Part shown: positions 15,407 through 22,908 of the stretch, piece by piece
How the letters are laid out: every line of letters begins with the position of its first letter
Position numbering within the stretch: position 1 is the stretch's first letter
From: an uncultured Actinomyces sp.
GTDB lineage: Bacteria > Actinomycetota > Actinomycetes > Actinomycetales > Actinomycetaceae
NCBI GenBank assembly: GCA_938022345.1
Contig: CALIEP010000331.1
Span: forward strand, 1 to 22,908
Length of the DNA stretch: 22,908 nucleotides
Reading direction: 5' to 3'
Made by a program: the position numbers and the translations under genes
Notes under the pieces: model-generated
What the model was told of the DNA's origin: nothing
What the model saw: only the letters and a program-made list of their open reading frames with translations
Database searches by the model: none

Positions 15407-15442
15407 TTTCATCCGGTTTACTCATAGAAAGGGGAGGGATTG

Positions 15443-16396
15443 ATGAATGAAGATCCCATCGGGAGCATCGCAATGATAGTCGGTGTTGTGCTGGCGATTT
15501 TCGTCATGATCGCTATCGCTCGCGCTGTCCGTATCGTCCCGCAGTCTGAAGCATACGTTGTGGAACGACTCGGTCGTTTCCGTTCCGTTCTGCACGGTGG
15601 GATTCACCTGCTTGTTCCCTTCGTTGATCGCGTTGCCGCACGCATCGATCTACGCGAACAGGTTGTGAATTTCCCTTCGCAGTCAGTGATTACTGCAGAC
15701 CAGGCAATGGTTGAAATTGATTCGGTCATCTATTTCCAGATTACCGATCCTCGTAGTGCAACCTACGAAGTCGCTAACTTCCTGCAGGCGATCGAGCAGC
15801 TGACTGCAACTACTCTTCGTAACCTCATCGGTTCCTTGGATCTGGAAGAAACTCAGACCAGCCGTGAATCCATTAACAAGCAACTTCGTGGTGTGCTTGA
15901 TGAAGCAACTGGCCCGTGGGGTATTCGCGTGACACGCGTCGAGCTCAAGTCCATTGAACCACCGCCGAATGTTCTCTCTGCAATGGTGCAGCAAATTACA
16001 GCTGAGCGTACGAAGCGCGCCACGATCTTGACCGCTGAGGCCGAGCGCGAGGCCCAAATTAAGAAGGCAGAAGGCGCGAAGCAGGCTGCCGTTCTTGCAG
16101 CATCAGCACAGCAAGAAGCTCAAGTGCTTCAGGCACGTGGTGAAAAGGAAGCACTGATTCTTCAGGCTGAAGGTGCACGCCAAGCGCAGATCCTTCGCGC
16201 AGAGGGCGAGGCTGAAGCAATTTCTGTCGTCTTCAATGCGATCAATCAGGGACATGCAACTCCTGAACTGCTGTCCTACAAGTACTTGGAGATGCTGCCT
16301 CGTATTGCTAATGGCCAGGCTTCAAAGTTGTGGGTTCTTCCTTCAGATCTCACCGGTGCACTGGATGCCATCTCCAAGGGTTTTGGTCGCTCCTAA
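15443..16396 (+). CDS. SPFH/stomatin-like membrane protein (QmcA type)
   Basis: This 317-residue protein has an N-terminal membrane segment (about 9-30), then an SPFH/Band-7 domain (for example AYVVERLGRFRSVLHGGIH and LVPFVDRVAARIDLREQVV). A long Ala/Glu/Gln-rich coiled coil follows, with repeating QAxxLxAxGE-like units (about 185-255), and a short C-terminal part. Such proteins form ring- or cage-like oligomers in the membrane and often associate with proteases or NfeD. GGGGAGGG just upstream favours ATG 15443; a TTG one codon earlier is also possible. The short NfeD gene upstream is the expected partner. The precise role here is unknown. Confidence 0.92.
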   Translation: MNEDPIGSIAMIVGVVLAIFVMIAIARAVRIVPQSEAYVVERLGRFRSVLHGGIHLLVPFVDRVAARIDLREQVVNFPSQSVITADQAMVEIDSVIYFQITDPRSATYEVANFLQAIEQLTATTLRNLIGSLDLEETQTSRESINKQLRGVLDEATGPWGIRVTRVELKSIEPPPNVLSAMVQQITAERTKRATILTAEAEREAQIKKAEGAKQAAVLAASAQQEAQVLQARGEKEALILQAEGARQAQILRAEGEAEAISVVFNAINQGHATPELLSYKYLEMLPRIANGQASKLWVLPSDLTGALDAISKGFGRS

Positions 16397-16405
16397 GGTA
16401 AGCAG

Positions 16406-17743
16406 ATGAAACAGCAGCAGGAACAGGTCCTTCGTAGTGTTGCCCAAGAAGATATCCGGCTCATCCGCTTGTGGTTTACGGATGTCGCTGGAGTGCTCAA
16501 ATCGGTCTCAATCGACCCCGGAGAGCTCGAGGAGGCTTTTTGCGAGGGAATCGGTTTTGATGGATCTTCCATTGAAGGTCTGACTCGTGTCTACGAATCC
16601 GATATGCTTTTGCGTCCTGATGCTGCTACTTTCCAACGTTTGCATACAAAAGATGGCACTGATGTTCACGGGCGGATGTTCTGTGATGTCCTCACCCCGG
16701 ATGGCTTGCCATCACCAGCCGATCCCCGAGGCGCGCTCGAGCGTGCAGTTCAGCGCGCCTCGGAGATGGGCTTCTCAGTCTTTGCACACCCGGAGATTGA
16801 GTTTTACCTTCTTCGCCAGCCGGTCGATATCAACCATCTGGAACCGGTTGATCAAGCTGGCTATTTCGATCATGTGACTCGCGGGCTATCTAACGATTTT
16901 CGCAGGAAGATCGTGCATGCCTTAGAAGAGACGGGGATCCAGGTAGAGTTCTCGCACCATGAAGGTGGTCCTGGCCAAAATGAAGTTGATCTTCGTGCGG
17001 TCGACGCTCTTCATGCGGCCGATAACATCATGACCGCCCGGACCTTGATTGAAGAGGTAGCGCTAGCTGAGGGGATGCTCGCTACCTTCATGCCAAAGCC
17101 CTTCATTAATCGCCCTGGATCGGGAATGCACACCCACCTTTCGCTATTTGAAGGGGATGAAAATGCCTTCTACGATCCCTCTGGACGCTACCAGCTCTCC
17201 GAGATTGGTCGCTATTTCATCGCCGGTTTGCTTCACCATGCGCGCGAGATAGCTGCGATTACCAATCAGCATGTGAATTCCTACAAGCGTCTATGGGGCG
17301 GGGGAGAAGCGCCCTCCTATATTTGTTGGGGTCACAATAATCGTTCGGCACTCGTTCGCGTTCCCGTCTATAAGCCTTCGAAGAGGAGCAGCGCACGAAT
17401 CGAATACAGGGGACTTGATCCTGCGGCAAATCCCTATCTTGCACTTACCGTACTTATTAGTGCTGGTCTCGACGGTATCGAAAAGAAAATGCCTCTCGCT
17501 GAGGAAGCAGAAGATAACGTGTGGCAACTCAGCGAAACTGAGCGTCAGATTCTAGGGATTCACCCGCTGCCCTCGTCGCTTTCTGATGCCCTGCGCGCAA
17601 TGCGTTCATCCGATTTAGTTGCCGAAGCGCTGGGCGAGCAGGTTTTCGAGCACCTTCTGCGTGAAAAAGAAAATGAGTGGCGCGAGTACCGTCGGCAGAT
17701 TACTCCGGCAGAACTCCGTCAATTCCTCAAGGTCAATGAATGA
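16406..17743 (+). CDS. glnA: Type I glutamine synthetase, GlnA2-like (no adenylylation tyrosine)
   Basis: This 445-residue glutamine synthetase would make glutamine from glutamate, ammonia and ATP. Family blocks are all present: GFDGSSIEG, AHPEIEFYLL, HHEGGPGQNEVDLR, GSGMHTHLSL, NSYKRLWGGGEAPSY and ARIEYRGLDPAANPYLAL. Length and sequence fit M. tuberculosis GlnA2, which also lies just upstream of glnE. In the region where adenylylated enzymes have NLY, this protein reads EDNVWQLS (about 368-375), so the target tyrosine of GlnE is missing. It is therefore probably not the substrate of its neighbour. The ribosome binding site is weak (AAGG). It follows the SPFH gene by 9 bases and overlaps glnE by 4 bases (ATGA). 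Confidence 0.93.
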   Translation: MKQQQEQVLRSVAQEDIRLIRLWFTDVAGVLKSVSIDPGELEEAFCEGIGFDGSSIEGLTRVYESDMLLRPDAATFQRLHTKDGTDVHGRMFCDVLTPDGLPSPADPRGALERAVQRASEMGFSVFAHPEIEFYLLRQPVDINHLEPVDQAGYFDHVTRGLSNDFRRKIVHALEETGIQVEFSHHEGGPGQNEVDLRAVDALHAADNIMTARTLIEEVALAEGMLATFMPKPFINRPGSGMHTHLSLFEGDENAFYDPSGRYQLSEIGRYFIAGLLHHAREIAAITNQHVNSYKRLWGGGEAPSYICWGHNNRSALVRVPVYKPSKRSSARIEYRGLDPAANPYLALTVLISAGLDGIEKKMPLAEEAEDNVWQLSETERQILGIHPLPSSLSDALRAMRSSDLVAEALGEQVFEHLLREKENEWREYRRQITPAELRQFLKVNE

Positions 17744-20700
17744 TCTCTGATCGTGAATTACGCCGTTATGGTGTGACTCAGCCCGAGCGAATTCGTACAC
17801 TCTTCGAATCTTCCGGTTTGAGCGATATCGAGCATATTGACTCACTCGAAATATGTGCGGATATTGAGCAGTTTGCAGTTTTCTGCGCAAGAGCACACGA
17901 TGAATGTCCTTCGCTGATCAACCTGCTACAAAATGATGCTGCCAGTGCCAGGCGCCTTGCTGTAGTTCTCGGTTTCTCATCGTGGTGGGGAGACTATCTC
18001 CTCCAGCACCCGAATTTCTTCCTCCCAGATGCTCCCGGTGCGACAAGCCTCTGCATGACCGATGAACTTTGCCGACTGCTACCCAAGGGATGGCCTGCGA
18101 TGGCTGCGGACGAGGCTCCTGAATCACGCTGGGAAGAGGCGGCCTCGTACCTTCGGATGGTCTATCGGCGGAGGCTTTTTGACATCATTGCGGATGATCT
18201 TCTGGCGGAGAACCCTTACGCACCCGATCATGTTGAGTCCATTACCGCACGTCTCTCAAAGGCTGCAGACGAGGCTCTTCAAGGAGCGCTCTATATTGCT
18301 CGCCTTCTTGAAGCCCCCGATGCCGAGGTTCCTTTGTGCATTATCGCAATGGGAAAGACTGGGGGAGGTGAGCTCAATTATGTTTCCGATGTTGATGTCA
18401 TGTACGTGCTTGCGGATAGTGCACCCACGGAAGACGCAGAGCTCACTCGTTTGCGCCTTGAGCGCGCAACGCGTATTGCAAGCCTGGTGGCATCCATCTG
18501 CTCCAGTCCTAGTAAAGAGGCGCCGCTGTGGAGCGTAGATGCGAATTTACGTCCGGAGGGCCGTGATGGAGCACTTGTGCGCACCATTGATTCTTACCGT
18601 GCTTACTGGGATCGCTGGGCGCAAAACTGGGAGTTCCAGGCGCTGCTGAAAGCACGTCCCTGTGCTGGCGATATGGAAGTTGGGGCGCGTTTTCTTGAGT
18701 ATGCTGCGCCCTTTATTTGGGAAGCCTCGGCGCGTCCAGGTTTTGTCGATGACGTTCGTTCGATGCGCGCTCAAGTTGAAAACTCAGTGCCGCCAAAGGT
18801 ACGTGGCAGCGAGTTAAAGCTGGGCGTGGGAGGACTGCGTGATATCGAATTTTCGATTCAATTTCTGCAGTTGGTCCACGGGAGAAACGATATCCAGATC
18901 AGGCAGCGATCGACTCTTGGTGCACTCGAGGCATTAAGTGCACGAGGATATATTGCGCGTGCGGACGCTGCTAATCTTCGGGAAGCCTATGCCTTCCTGC
19001 GTACCCTTGAGCATCGCTCCCAGCTTCTAAGGATGCACCGAACCCATACGCTTCCCAGTGGTCTTCGTCAGCTCGAGCGACTTCTGCGTTCACTTTACGG
19101 AAAGCCCGCCACAGCGGAGCAGCTTCACGAGCACCTTCGAGCACTTCGTTTGCGAGTGCGAGAGCTTCACCATTCGGTATTTTTCCGGCCAATTATTGCT
19201 GCAAGTGCCCGGCTGGATGAAGATCTCATTCATCTTGATGACCAAGCCGCGATGGATCGTTTGCGAGCGATCGGTTATTTGGATCCGCGCAGCGCCCTCA
19301 AACATATCGAGTCTCTATGCGCGGGAACTTCCCGGCGTGCGATGATTCAGCGTCATCTTCTTCCCGTATTGCTCTCATGGATTGCCAATGGTGCAAATCC
19401 CGATATGGGCTTGCTTAATTTCAGGGTTCTTTCCGATGAGATTGGTGATTCTCATTGGTATTTGGCACTTCTACGCGATAGTGATTATGCGGCCTCGCAG
19501 CTGTGTCGGGTTCTTTCTGCATCCGCGTGGATTGGTTCCCTGATCCGTCTTTTCCCCGAGGCCGTCTCGTGGCTTGATTCAGCTGAATTGCTTGCAACGC
19601 CTTCATTCGAAGTACTTTCCCGCCAAATGCGTTCGGTTGCGGGAAGAGCGGGGAGTATTGACGAGGCGATTGAGAAGATTCGCCTTATTCGCACGCGCGA
19701 AGTTTTGCGTATTGCACTTCGCGAGGCCACAGGTTCAAAAGAAGGGGTGGGTAGGGATCTCTGTATTGTTGCTGATGCGTGTGTTCTCTCGGCCCTCGAA
19801 GCCTTCGATCTTTTTGACGAGAGTGAAGAGCACATTCCGGATTTGCGCATCGAACTGTGCGCTTTGGGTAGTTATGGGGCTCGGGAGCTGTCCTATACAT
19901 CAGATTTGGATGTTCTTGCCGTCGTTCCTGATAGCTGTGATGCCAGTGCTCTACGCCGTGCGTATGATCGAATCACGCGGCTTAAGCAACTGTTTTCTAC
20001 CTCAAGCCGAGCTCTACCCGTAGCTTTGGATTTTGCGCTGCGTCCCGAGGGGAAAAACGGAGCTTTAGTACGCACTCTCGACTCCTATACGGAGTATTAC
20101 GAACGCTGGGCGCAGGTGTGGGAAAAACAAATGCTTGTTCGTCTGCGCCCGCTTGGGGCCGGGAACACAGCAGAAGCTCTATATCAATTTGCGCAAACAT
20201 ATTGCTTCCGCACACCTTTGAGCGATGATGAAACCCGTGATATTCAATTAATGAAGGTCCGTGTCGAACGAGAAAGAATTCCCGGGGGCATTGACCCGCG
20301 GATGCACATCAAACTAGGCCCCGGAGGTCTTTCCGATATCCAATGGCTTGTCGAACTACTGCAATTACAGTCGGGGAGTGAGGACCGTGACCTTCGATCA
20401 TCTTCCACAAGGCAAGCTTTGCTGGAACTACTCCACAGAGGAAAACTCACTCAAAGCGAGTACCAACGCGCTGCCTCGACCTGGGAATTTGGGCAAGAAC
20501 TGAGGCGTGCCCGGGTTATAGCCGCAGGCCCTTCTGCCTCGAAAAATGATGTTATTCCCTCAAACAGTGAGCAACTTGTCGCGATGGCTATGCTCATGGG
20601 TTATTCGCGCGATCAGCGTGAAGAAATGACGACGAAATGGCTGACCTCCTCACGTAAAATGCGGGAGGTATTTGAGAAACTGTTTTGGAATATTTCGTGA
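17740..20700 (+). CDS. glnE: Bifunctional glutamine synthetase adenylyltransferase/adenylyl-removing enzyme
   Basis: GlnE adds and removes AMP on glutamine synthetase in response to nitrogen status. The 986-residue protein has the expected two nucleotidyltransferase halves. The N-terminal adenylyl-removing domain carries GGGELNYVSDVDVMYV (Asp residues near 218-220), and the C-terminal adenylylating domain carries GSYGARELSYTSDLDVLAVV (Asp residues near 722-724). Each is followed by an LRPEGxxGALVRT-like block (LRPEGRDGALVRT and LRPEGKNGALVRT), as expected from the internal duplication. Helical linker and GlnE-specific C-terminal parts are full length. ATG 17740 overlaps the glnA stop. The usual substrate, an NLY-containing GlnA1, must lie outside the window. 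Confidence 0.95.
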   Translation: MISDRELRRYGVTQPERIRTLFESSGLSDIEHIDSLEICADIEQFAVFCARAHDECPSLINLLQNDAASARRLAVVLGFSSWWGDYLLQHPNFFLPDAPGATSLCMTDELCRLLPKGWPAMAADEAPESRWEEAASYLRMVYRRRLFDIIADDLLAENPYAPDHVESITARLSKAADEALQGALYIARLLEAPDAEVPLCIIAMGKTGGGELNYVSDVDVMYVLADSAPTEDAELTRLRLERATRIASLVASICSSPSKEAPLWSVDANLRPEGRDGALVRTIDSYRAYWDRWAQNWEFQALLKARPCAGDMEVGARFLEYAAPFIWEASARPGFVDDVRSMRAQVENSVPPKVRGSELKLGVGGLRDIEFSIQFLQLVHGRNDIQIRQRSTLGALEALSARGYIARADAANLREAYAFLRTLEHRSQLLRMHRTHTLPSGLRQLERLLRSLYGKPATAEQLHEHLRALRLRVRELHHSVFFRPIIAASARLDEDLIHLDDQAAMDRLRAIGYLDPRSALKHIESLCAGTSRRAMIQRHLLPVLLSWIANGANPDMGLLNFRVLSDEIGDSHWYLALLRDSDYAASQLCRVLSASAWIGSLIRLFPEAVSWLDSAELLATPSFEVLSRQMRSVAGRAGSIDEAIEKIRLIRTREVLRIALREATGSKEGVGRDLCIVADACVLSALEAFDLFDESEEHIPDLRIELCALGSYGARELSYTSDLDVLAVVPDSCDASALRRAYDRITRLKQLFSTSSRALPVALDFALRPEGKNGALVRTLDSYTEYYERWAQVWEKQMLVRLRPLGAGNTAEALYQFAQTYCFRTPLSDDETRDIQLMKVRVERERIPGGIDPRMHIKLGPGGLSDIQWLVELLQLQSGSEDRDLRSSSTRQALLELLHRGKLTQSEYQRAASTWEFGQELRRARVIAAGPSASKNDVIPSNSEQLVAMAMLMGYSRDQREEMTTKWLTSSRKMREVFEKLFWNIS

Positions 20701-20727
20701 AACTACGCGTAGCAGCAGGGGAGCGGC

Positions 20728-21399
20728 ATGAAGATTGCATTAATTAGACATGGACAAACTCCAGCAAACATCACAGCCTCCTTGGATACTCGCCTCCCGG
20801 GCTTGCCGCTGACCGAACTCGGGCTTTCGCAGGCTGAGAGCCTGAAAGAACGTTTTGTGCGTGAAGTGGCGGGACAATTGGACGCTCTTACTGTCTCTGC
20901 GATGAAACGAACGCAACAGACTGCGGAACCGTTGTGTGAGCTTTTCGGGGTAACACCAGTAGTGACGGCACAGATTCGTGAAGTGAGTGCCGGCGATCTT
21001 GAGATGTCATGCGATCCCGTCGCAATCAGGATTTATGTGGAAGCCTGCGCAGCGTGGATGCAGGGAGATTTTTCGCATCGTATGCCCGGTGCTGAGGACG
21101 GTTACGAGTTTCTCGGACGTGTTATCCCAGAGATTCAAGCTGTGATGGAACGCGCTTACCGCGCTGCTGGGGATCAGGGGATTGGAGAACTTGTTGCGCA
21201 CGGAGGTCTGATTCGTGTGATCTCTGCGTATCTCAGTGAGGATATTCGTCGGGGAATTCCGCTCACTCGCTTCATGTCAAATACCGGAATCGTGGTGTTT
21301 GATGTTGATATCGAAGAAATTCGTGCCCTCAGCAGTGATGGGGTTTTCGCTTCTCTTTCTGCTATCAGTTGGGACGGGGATCAACTTCGCGGTGACTGA
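20728..21399 (+). CDS. Histidine phosphatase family protein (phosphoglycerate mutase-like)
   Basis: This 223-residue protein belongs to the histidine phosphatase superfamily. The N-terminal IRHGQT (Arg7, His8, Gly9) supplies the phospho-accepting histidine. The second catalytic histidine is His158 in VAHGG, and REVSAGDLE near residue 85 holds the likely general acid. The fold serves many phosphatases (GpmB-like, CobC-like, acid phosphatases) and the substrate is not readable. AGGGGAG precedes ATG 20728, and glnE ends 27 bases upstream, so it may share that transcript. Its last 19 bases overlap the end of the convergent small gene on the other strand. Confidence 0.88.
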   Translation: MKIALIRHGQTPANITASLDTRLPGLPLTELGLSQAESLKERFVREVAGQLDALTVSAMKRTQQTAEPLCELFGVTPVVTAQIREVSAGDLEMSCDPVAIRIYVEACAAWMQGDFSHRMPGAEDGYEFLGRVIPEIQAVMERAYRAAGDQGIGELVAHGGLIRVISAYLSEDIRRGIPLTRFMSNTGIVVFDVDIEEIRALSSDGVFASLSAISWDGDQLRGD

Positions 21400-21623
21400 G
21401 ACGGGGCTCCAGTCTGTGGTGGATTGAAAGTGCGCACCTCATAGGGAAAGTTTCGATACCTGAGGTAGTCGATAAGGAATTGGCGATGTTCTTCGCATGA
21501 AAGCCACTTCTTAGTACGACCGGTATGAATCTTCGGATTTGACCATTCGATGATGAAAACCGCTGAATTCTCGCACTCTCTTGCAGAGCATACGCAGTGC
21601 TCGATACCGCGTCCTAAAGACAT
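21381..21623 (-). CDS. Small conserved Cys/His-rich protein, possible zinc-binding
   Basis: This 80-residue protein starts at ATG 21623-21621 on the minus strand, set by a very strong ribosome binding site (AGGAGGGAAC directly before the ATG). It contains Cys10, Cys12, Cys17, then WSNPKIHTGRTKKWLSCEEH, with Cys43 and His46. The spacing of Cys12/Cys17 and Cys43/His46 suggests a metal site. I recall short actinobacterial proteins with the same WNNPKIH...KxWLACxEH core, often mislabelled acetone carboxylase; this recall needs a search. The C-terminal 15 residues are low-complexity and overlap the histidine phosphatase end by 19 bases tail to tail. A longer reading of this frame into yebC is not supported by a binding site. 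Function unknown. Confidence 0.75.
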   Translation of the reverse strand: MSLGRGIEHCVCSARECENSAVFIIEWSNPKIHTGRTKKWLSCEEHRQFLIDYLRYRNFPYEVRTFNPPQTGAPSQSPRS

Positions 21624-21780
21624 GTTCCCTCCTAGAAGAACCAAGTCAATGCTCGAATTTTCGGCGAACATCCACCATGCTGGCGAGGTGCATTGTCCCA
21701 TAAAACGCGCGCCCGGTGGGGAAGTGAGGGTATGAGCTGTAAACTGGCACAGTATTAATCCAGCCCAAAAGGGAGAAGTA
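21624..21780. promoter_or_regulatory. Divergent region between the small protein gene and yebC
   Basis: This 157-bp gap must hold promoters for yebC and for the small minus-strand gene. TAAACT (21740-21745) and TATTAA (21753-21758) are possible -10 elements for yebC, but neither has a convincing -35. GGGAGAAG gives yebC a good ribosome binding site. I see no operator repeat or RNA structure. Confidence 0.3.
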
Positions 21781-22542
21781 ATGTCGGGACACTCTAAGTG
21801 GGCGACTACCAAGCACAAGAAGGCGGCGATTGACGCCAAGCGCGGTAAGCTCTTCGCACGACTGATTAAGAATATTGAAGTTGCTGCTCGTACCGGTGGT
21901 GGTGACCCCGCCGGAAATCCCACCCTCTTTGATGCTATTCAGAAGGCAAAGAAGAACTCTGTTCCCGCAGACAATATCGATCGCGCCGTCAAGCGTGGTT
22001 CGGGTGCAGAAGCCGGTGGCGCAAATTATGAAACCATTATGTACGAAGGCTACGGCCCTAACGGTGTTGCTTTCTTGGTTGAGTGTTTGACTGACAACCG
22101 TAACCGGGCGGCATCCGATGTTCGTCTGGGATTTACTCGTCACGGCGGCTCGCTGGCCGACCCCGGTTCGGTTGCCTACCTGTTCTCGAGGCGTGGTGTC
22201 ATTGAGGTGCCCGCTGCAGACGGTGTAGACGAAGACAGCATCATGGAAGCTGTTCTTGACGCTGGTGCTGAAGAAGTTGAAGACCTCGGCGAGGGCTTTG
22301 TTATTGAGTGTGAGCCCAGCGATGTCGTTGCAGTCCGCAAGGCGCTGCAAGAAGCTGGTATCGACTATGACTCGGCGGAAGTTCAATTCGTAGCGTCCAC
22401 CGAAGTCGAACTCGATCTTGAAGGTGCGCTCAAGGTCAATAAGCTCATTGACGCACTTGAAGATTCTGACGATGTGCAGAACATCTACACCAATATGTCT
22501 CTTTCTGATGAGGTGCAGGCCCAGCTGGAAGAAGAGGAGTGA
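21781..22542 (+). CDS. yebC: YebC/TACO1-family DNA-binding or translation-related protein
   Basis: This 253-residue protein is a full-length YebC/PmpR/TACO1-family member, recognised by the invariant N-terminus MSGHSKWATTKHKKAAIDAK. The block YEGYGPNGVAFLVECLTDNRNR and GGSLADPGSVAYLF are also characteristic. Family members have been described as transcriptional regulators and, more recently, as factors that help ribosomes through difficult stretches such as polyproline; which applies here is unknown. In many actinobacteria yebC precedes ruvC, and in M. tuberculosis it lies close to the PLP genes, as here. ATG 21781 has GGGAGAAG upstream. The C-terminus is acidic (QAQLEEEE), and pdxS starts 3 bases after the stop. 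Confidence 0.95.
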   Translation: MSGHSKWATTKHKKAAIDAKRGKLFARLIKNIEVAARTGGGDPAGNPTLFDAIQKAKKNSVPADNIDRAVKRGSGAEAGGANYETIMYEGYGPNGVAFLVECLTDNRNRAASDVRLGFTRHGGSLADPGSVAYLFSRRGVIEVPAADGVDEDSIMEAVLDAGAEEVEDLGEGFVIECEPSDVVAVRKALQEAGIDYDSAEVQFVASTEVELDLEGALKVNKLIDALEDSDDVQNIYTNMSLSDEVQAQLEEEE

Positions 22543-22545
22543 GTG

Positions 22546-22908
22546 ATGACTGAGCAGACGGCAACTCGCGAGGTTGGAACCCCGCAGGTCAAGCGCGGAA
22601 TGGCTCAGATGCTCAAGGGCGGCGTCATCATGGATGTCGTCACTCCTGAGCAAGCGAAGATCGCTGAAGATGCCGGTGCCGTTGCAGTTATGGCGCTCGA
22701 GCGTGTCCCCGCGGATATTCGCGCCCAGGGCGGCGTTGCTCGTATGTCAGATCCTGATCTGATTGACGGCATTATTAATGCTGTCTCTATTCCGGTTATG
22801 GCAAAGGCTCGCATCGGTCACTTTGTTGAAGCACAGGTTCTTCAGTCCCTTGGTGTCGACTACATCGACGAGTCCGAGGTCCTGACCCCCGCCGACTACA
22901 CCCACCAC
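22546..22908 (+). CDS. pdxS: Pyridoxal 5'-phosphate synthase subunit PdxS, 5' part (3' end outside window)
   Basis: PdxS is the synthase subunit of the DXP-independent vitamin B6 pathway. It builds PLP from ribose 5-phosphate, glyceraldehyde 3-phosphate and ammonia supplied by the glutaminase PdxT. The first 121 codons are present. The catalytic lysines/aspartate region is visible in GGVIMDVV (Asp of the active site) and VMAKARIGHF (Schiff-base Lys). RMSDPDLI and YIDESEVLTPAD are also diagnostic. The start is ATG 22546 with GAGGAG six bases upstream; an in-frame GTG lies one codon earlier. It is 3 bases downstream of yebC, so the two are co-transcribed. The frame runs off the window end. Confidence 0.95.
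   Translation, partial: MTEQTATREVGTPQVKRGMAQMLKGGVIMDVVTPEQAKIAEDAGAVAVMALERVPADIRAQGGVARMSDPDLIDGIINAVSIPVMAKARIGHFVEAQVLQSLGVDYIDESEVLTPADYTHH

Noticed and set aside
16000..16220. Possible tandem DNA repeat in the SPFH gene
   Set aside because: The repetition is at protein level (Ala/Glu/Gln coiled coil typical of SPFH proteins); the DNA copies have diverged and are not a mobile or satellite repeat.
18360..20100. Two similar stretches in glnE as a recent duplication
   Set aside because: The duplicated nucleotidyltransferase halves are an ancient feature of all GlnE proteins.
21646..22653. 335-codon open frame on the minus strand opposite yebC
   Set aside because: It lies almost wholly antisense to the unmistakable yebC and the start of pdxS, has no ribosome binding site, and reads as a by-product of their codon bias.
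1..22908. Mobile elements, prophage, CRISPR, toxin-antitoxin or defence genes
   Set aside because: No transposase, integrase, direct-repeat array or known defence domain was seen on either strand; the genes are packed housekeeping loci.

Overview
The window reads as a chromosomal core region of an actinobacterium, most likely in or near the Actinomycetaceae (Actinomyces, Schaalia, Arcanobacterium and relatives). The evidence is the gene content and order: a SufS-SufU-SufT tail, thrS followed by a HIT protein and the phosphatidylinositol mannoside (PIM) genes, the GlgC/GlgM pair, a GlnA2-type glutamine synthetase fused by overlap to glnE, and YebC-PdxS. Base composition is moderate for the phylum (by eye a little above 50% GC). 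I saw no tRNA or rRNA gene, insertion sequence, prophage, CRISPR array or other sign of recent transfer. The genus call is inference.

Layout. 1-1295: end of an Fe-S assembly (suf) operon (sufS 3' end, sufU, sufT), closed by a hairpin terminator. 1370-3653: an ATP-grasp ligase and a FemABX aminoacyltransferase, probably building the peptidoglycan interpeptide bridge. 3654-5776: thrS with a structured leader that contains a textbook kink-turn hairpin next to the ribosome binding site. The thrS reading frame carries an in-frame TAA at codon 14. 5782-11470: a tightly packed operon for HIT phosphorylase, PI-phosphate synthase, PIM acyltransferase, PimA, a LemA-like membrane protein, a PrsW-family membrane protease and a NUDIX hydrolase. 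It ends in a perfect 18-bp inverted repeat shared with the convergent glgC.

11531-14099: divergent glgC (minus) and glgM/glgA (plus), the ADP-glucose branch of alpha-glucan synthesis. 14151-16396: an orphan ABC ATPase, NfeD and an SPFH/stomatin protein. 16406-20700: glnA2-like glutamine synthetase and the bifunctional adenylyltransferase glnE. 20728-21399: a histidine phosphatase. 21381-21623 (minus): an 80-residue conserved Cys/His-rich protein. 21781-22908: yebC and the 5' part of pdxS.

The genes are mostly housekeeping: envelope glycolipid and peptidoglycan building, Fe-S maturation, nitrogen control, storage glucan and PLP synthesis. I did not find a wholly new multi-gene system. The best leads are the thrS leader (kink-turn hairpin with a competing stem), the thrS nonsense codon, and the small minus-strand protein, whose start is set by a strong ribosome binding site.
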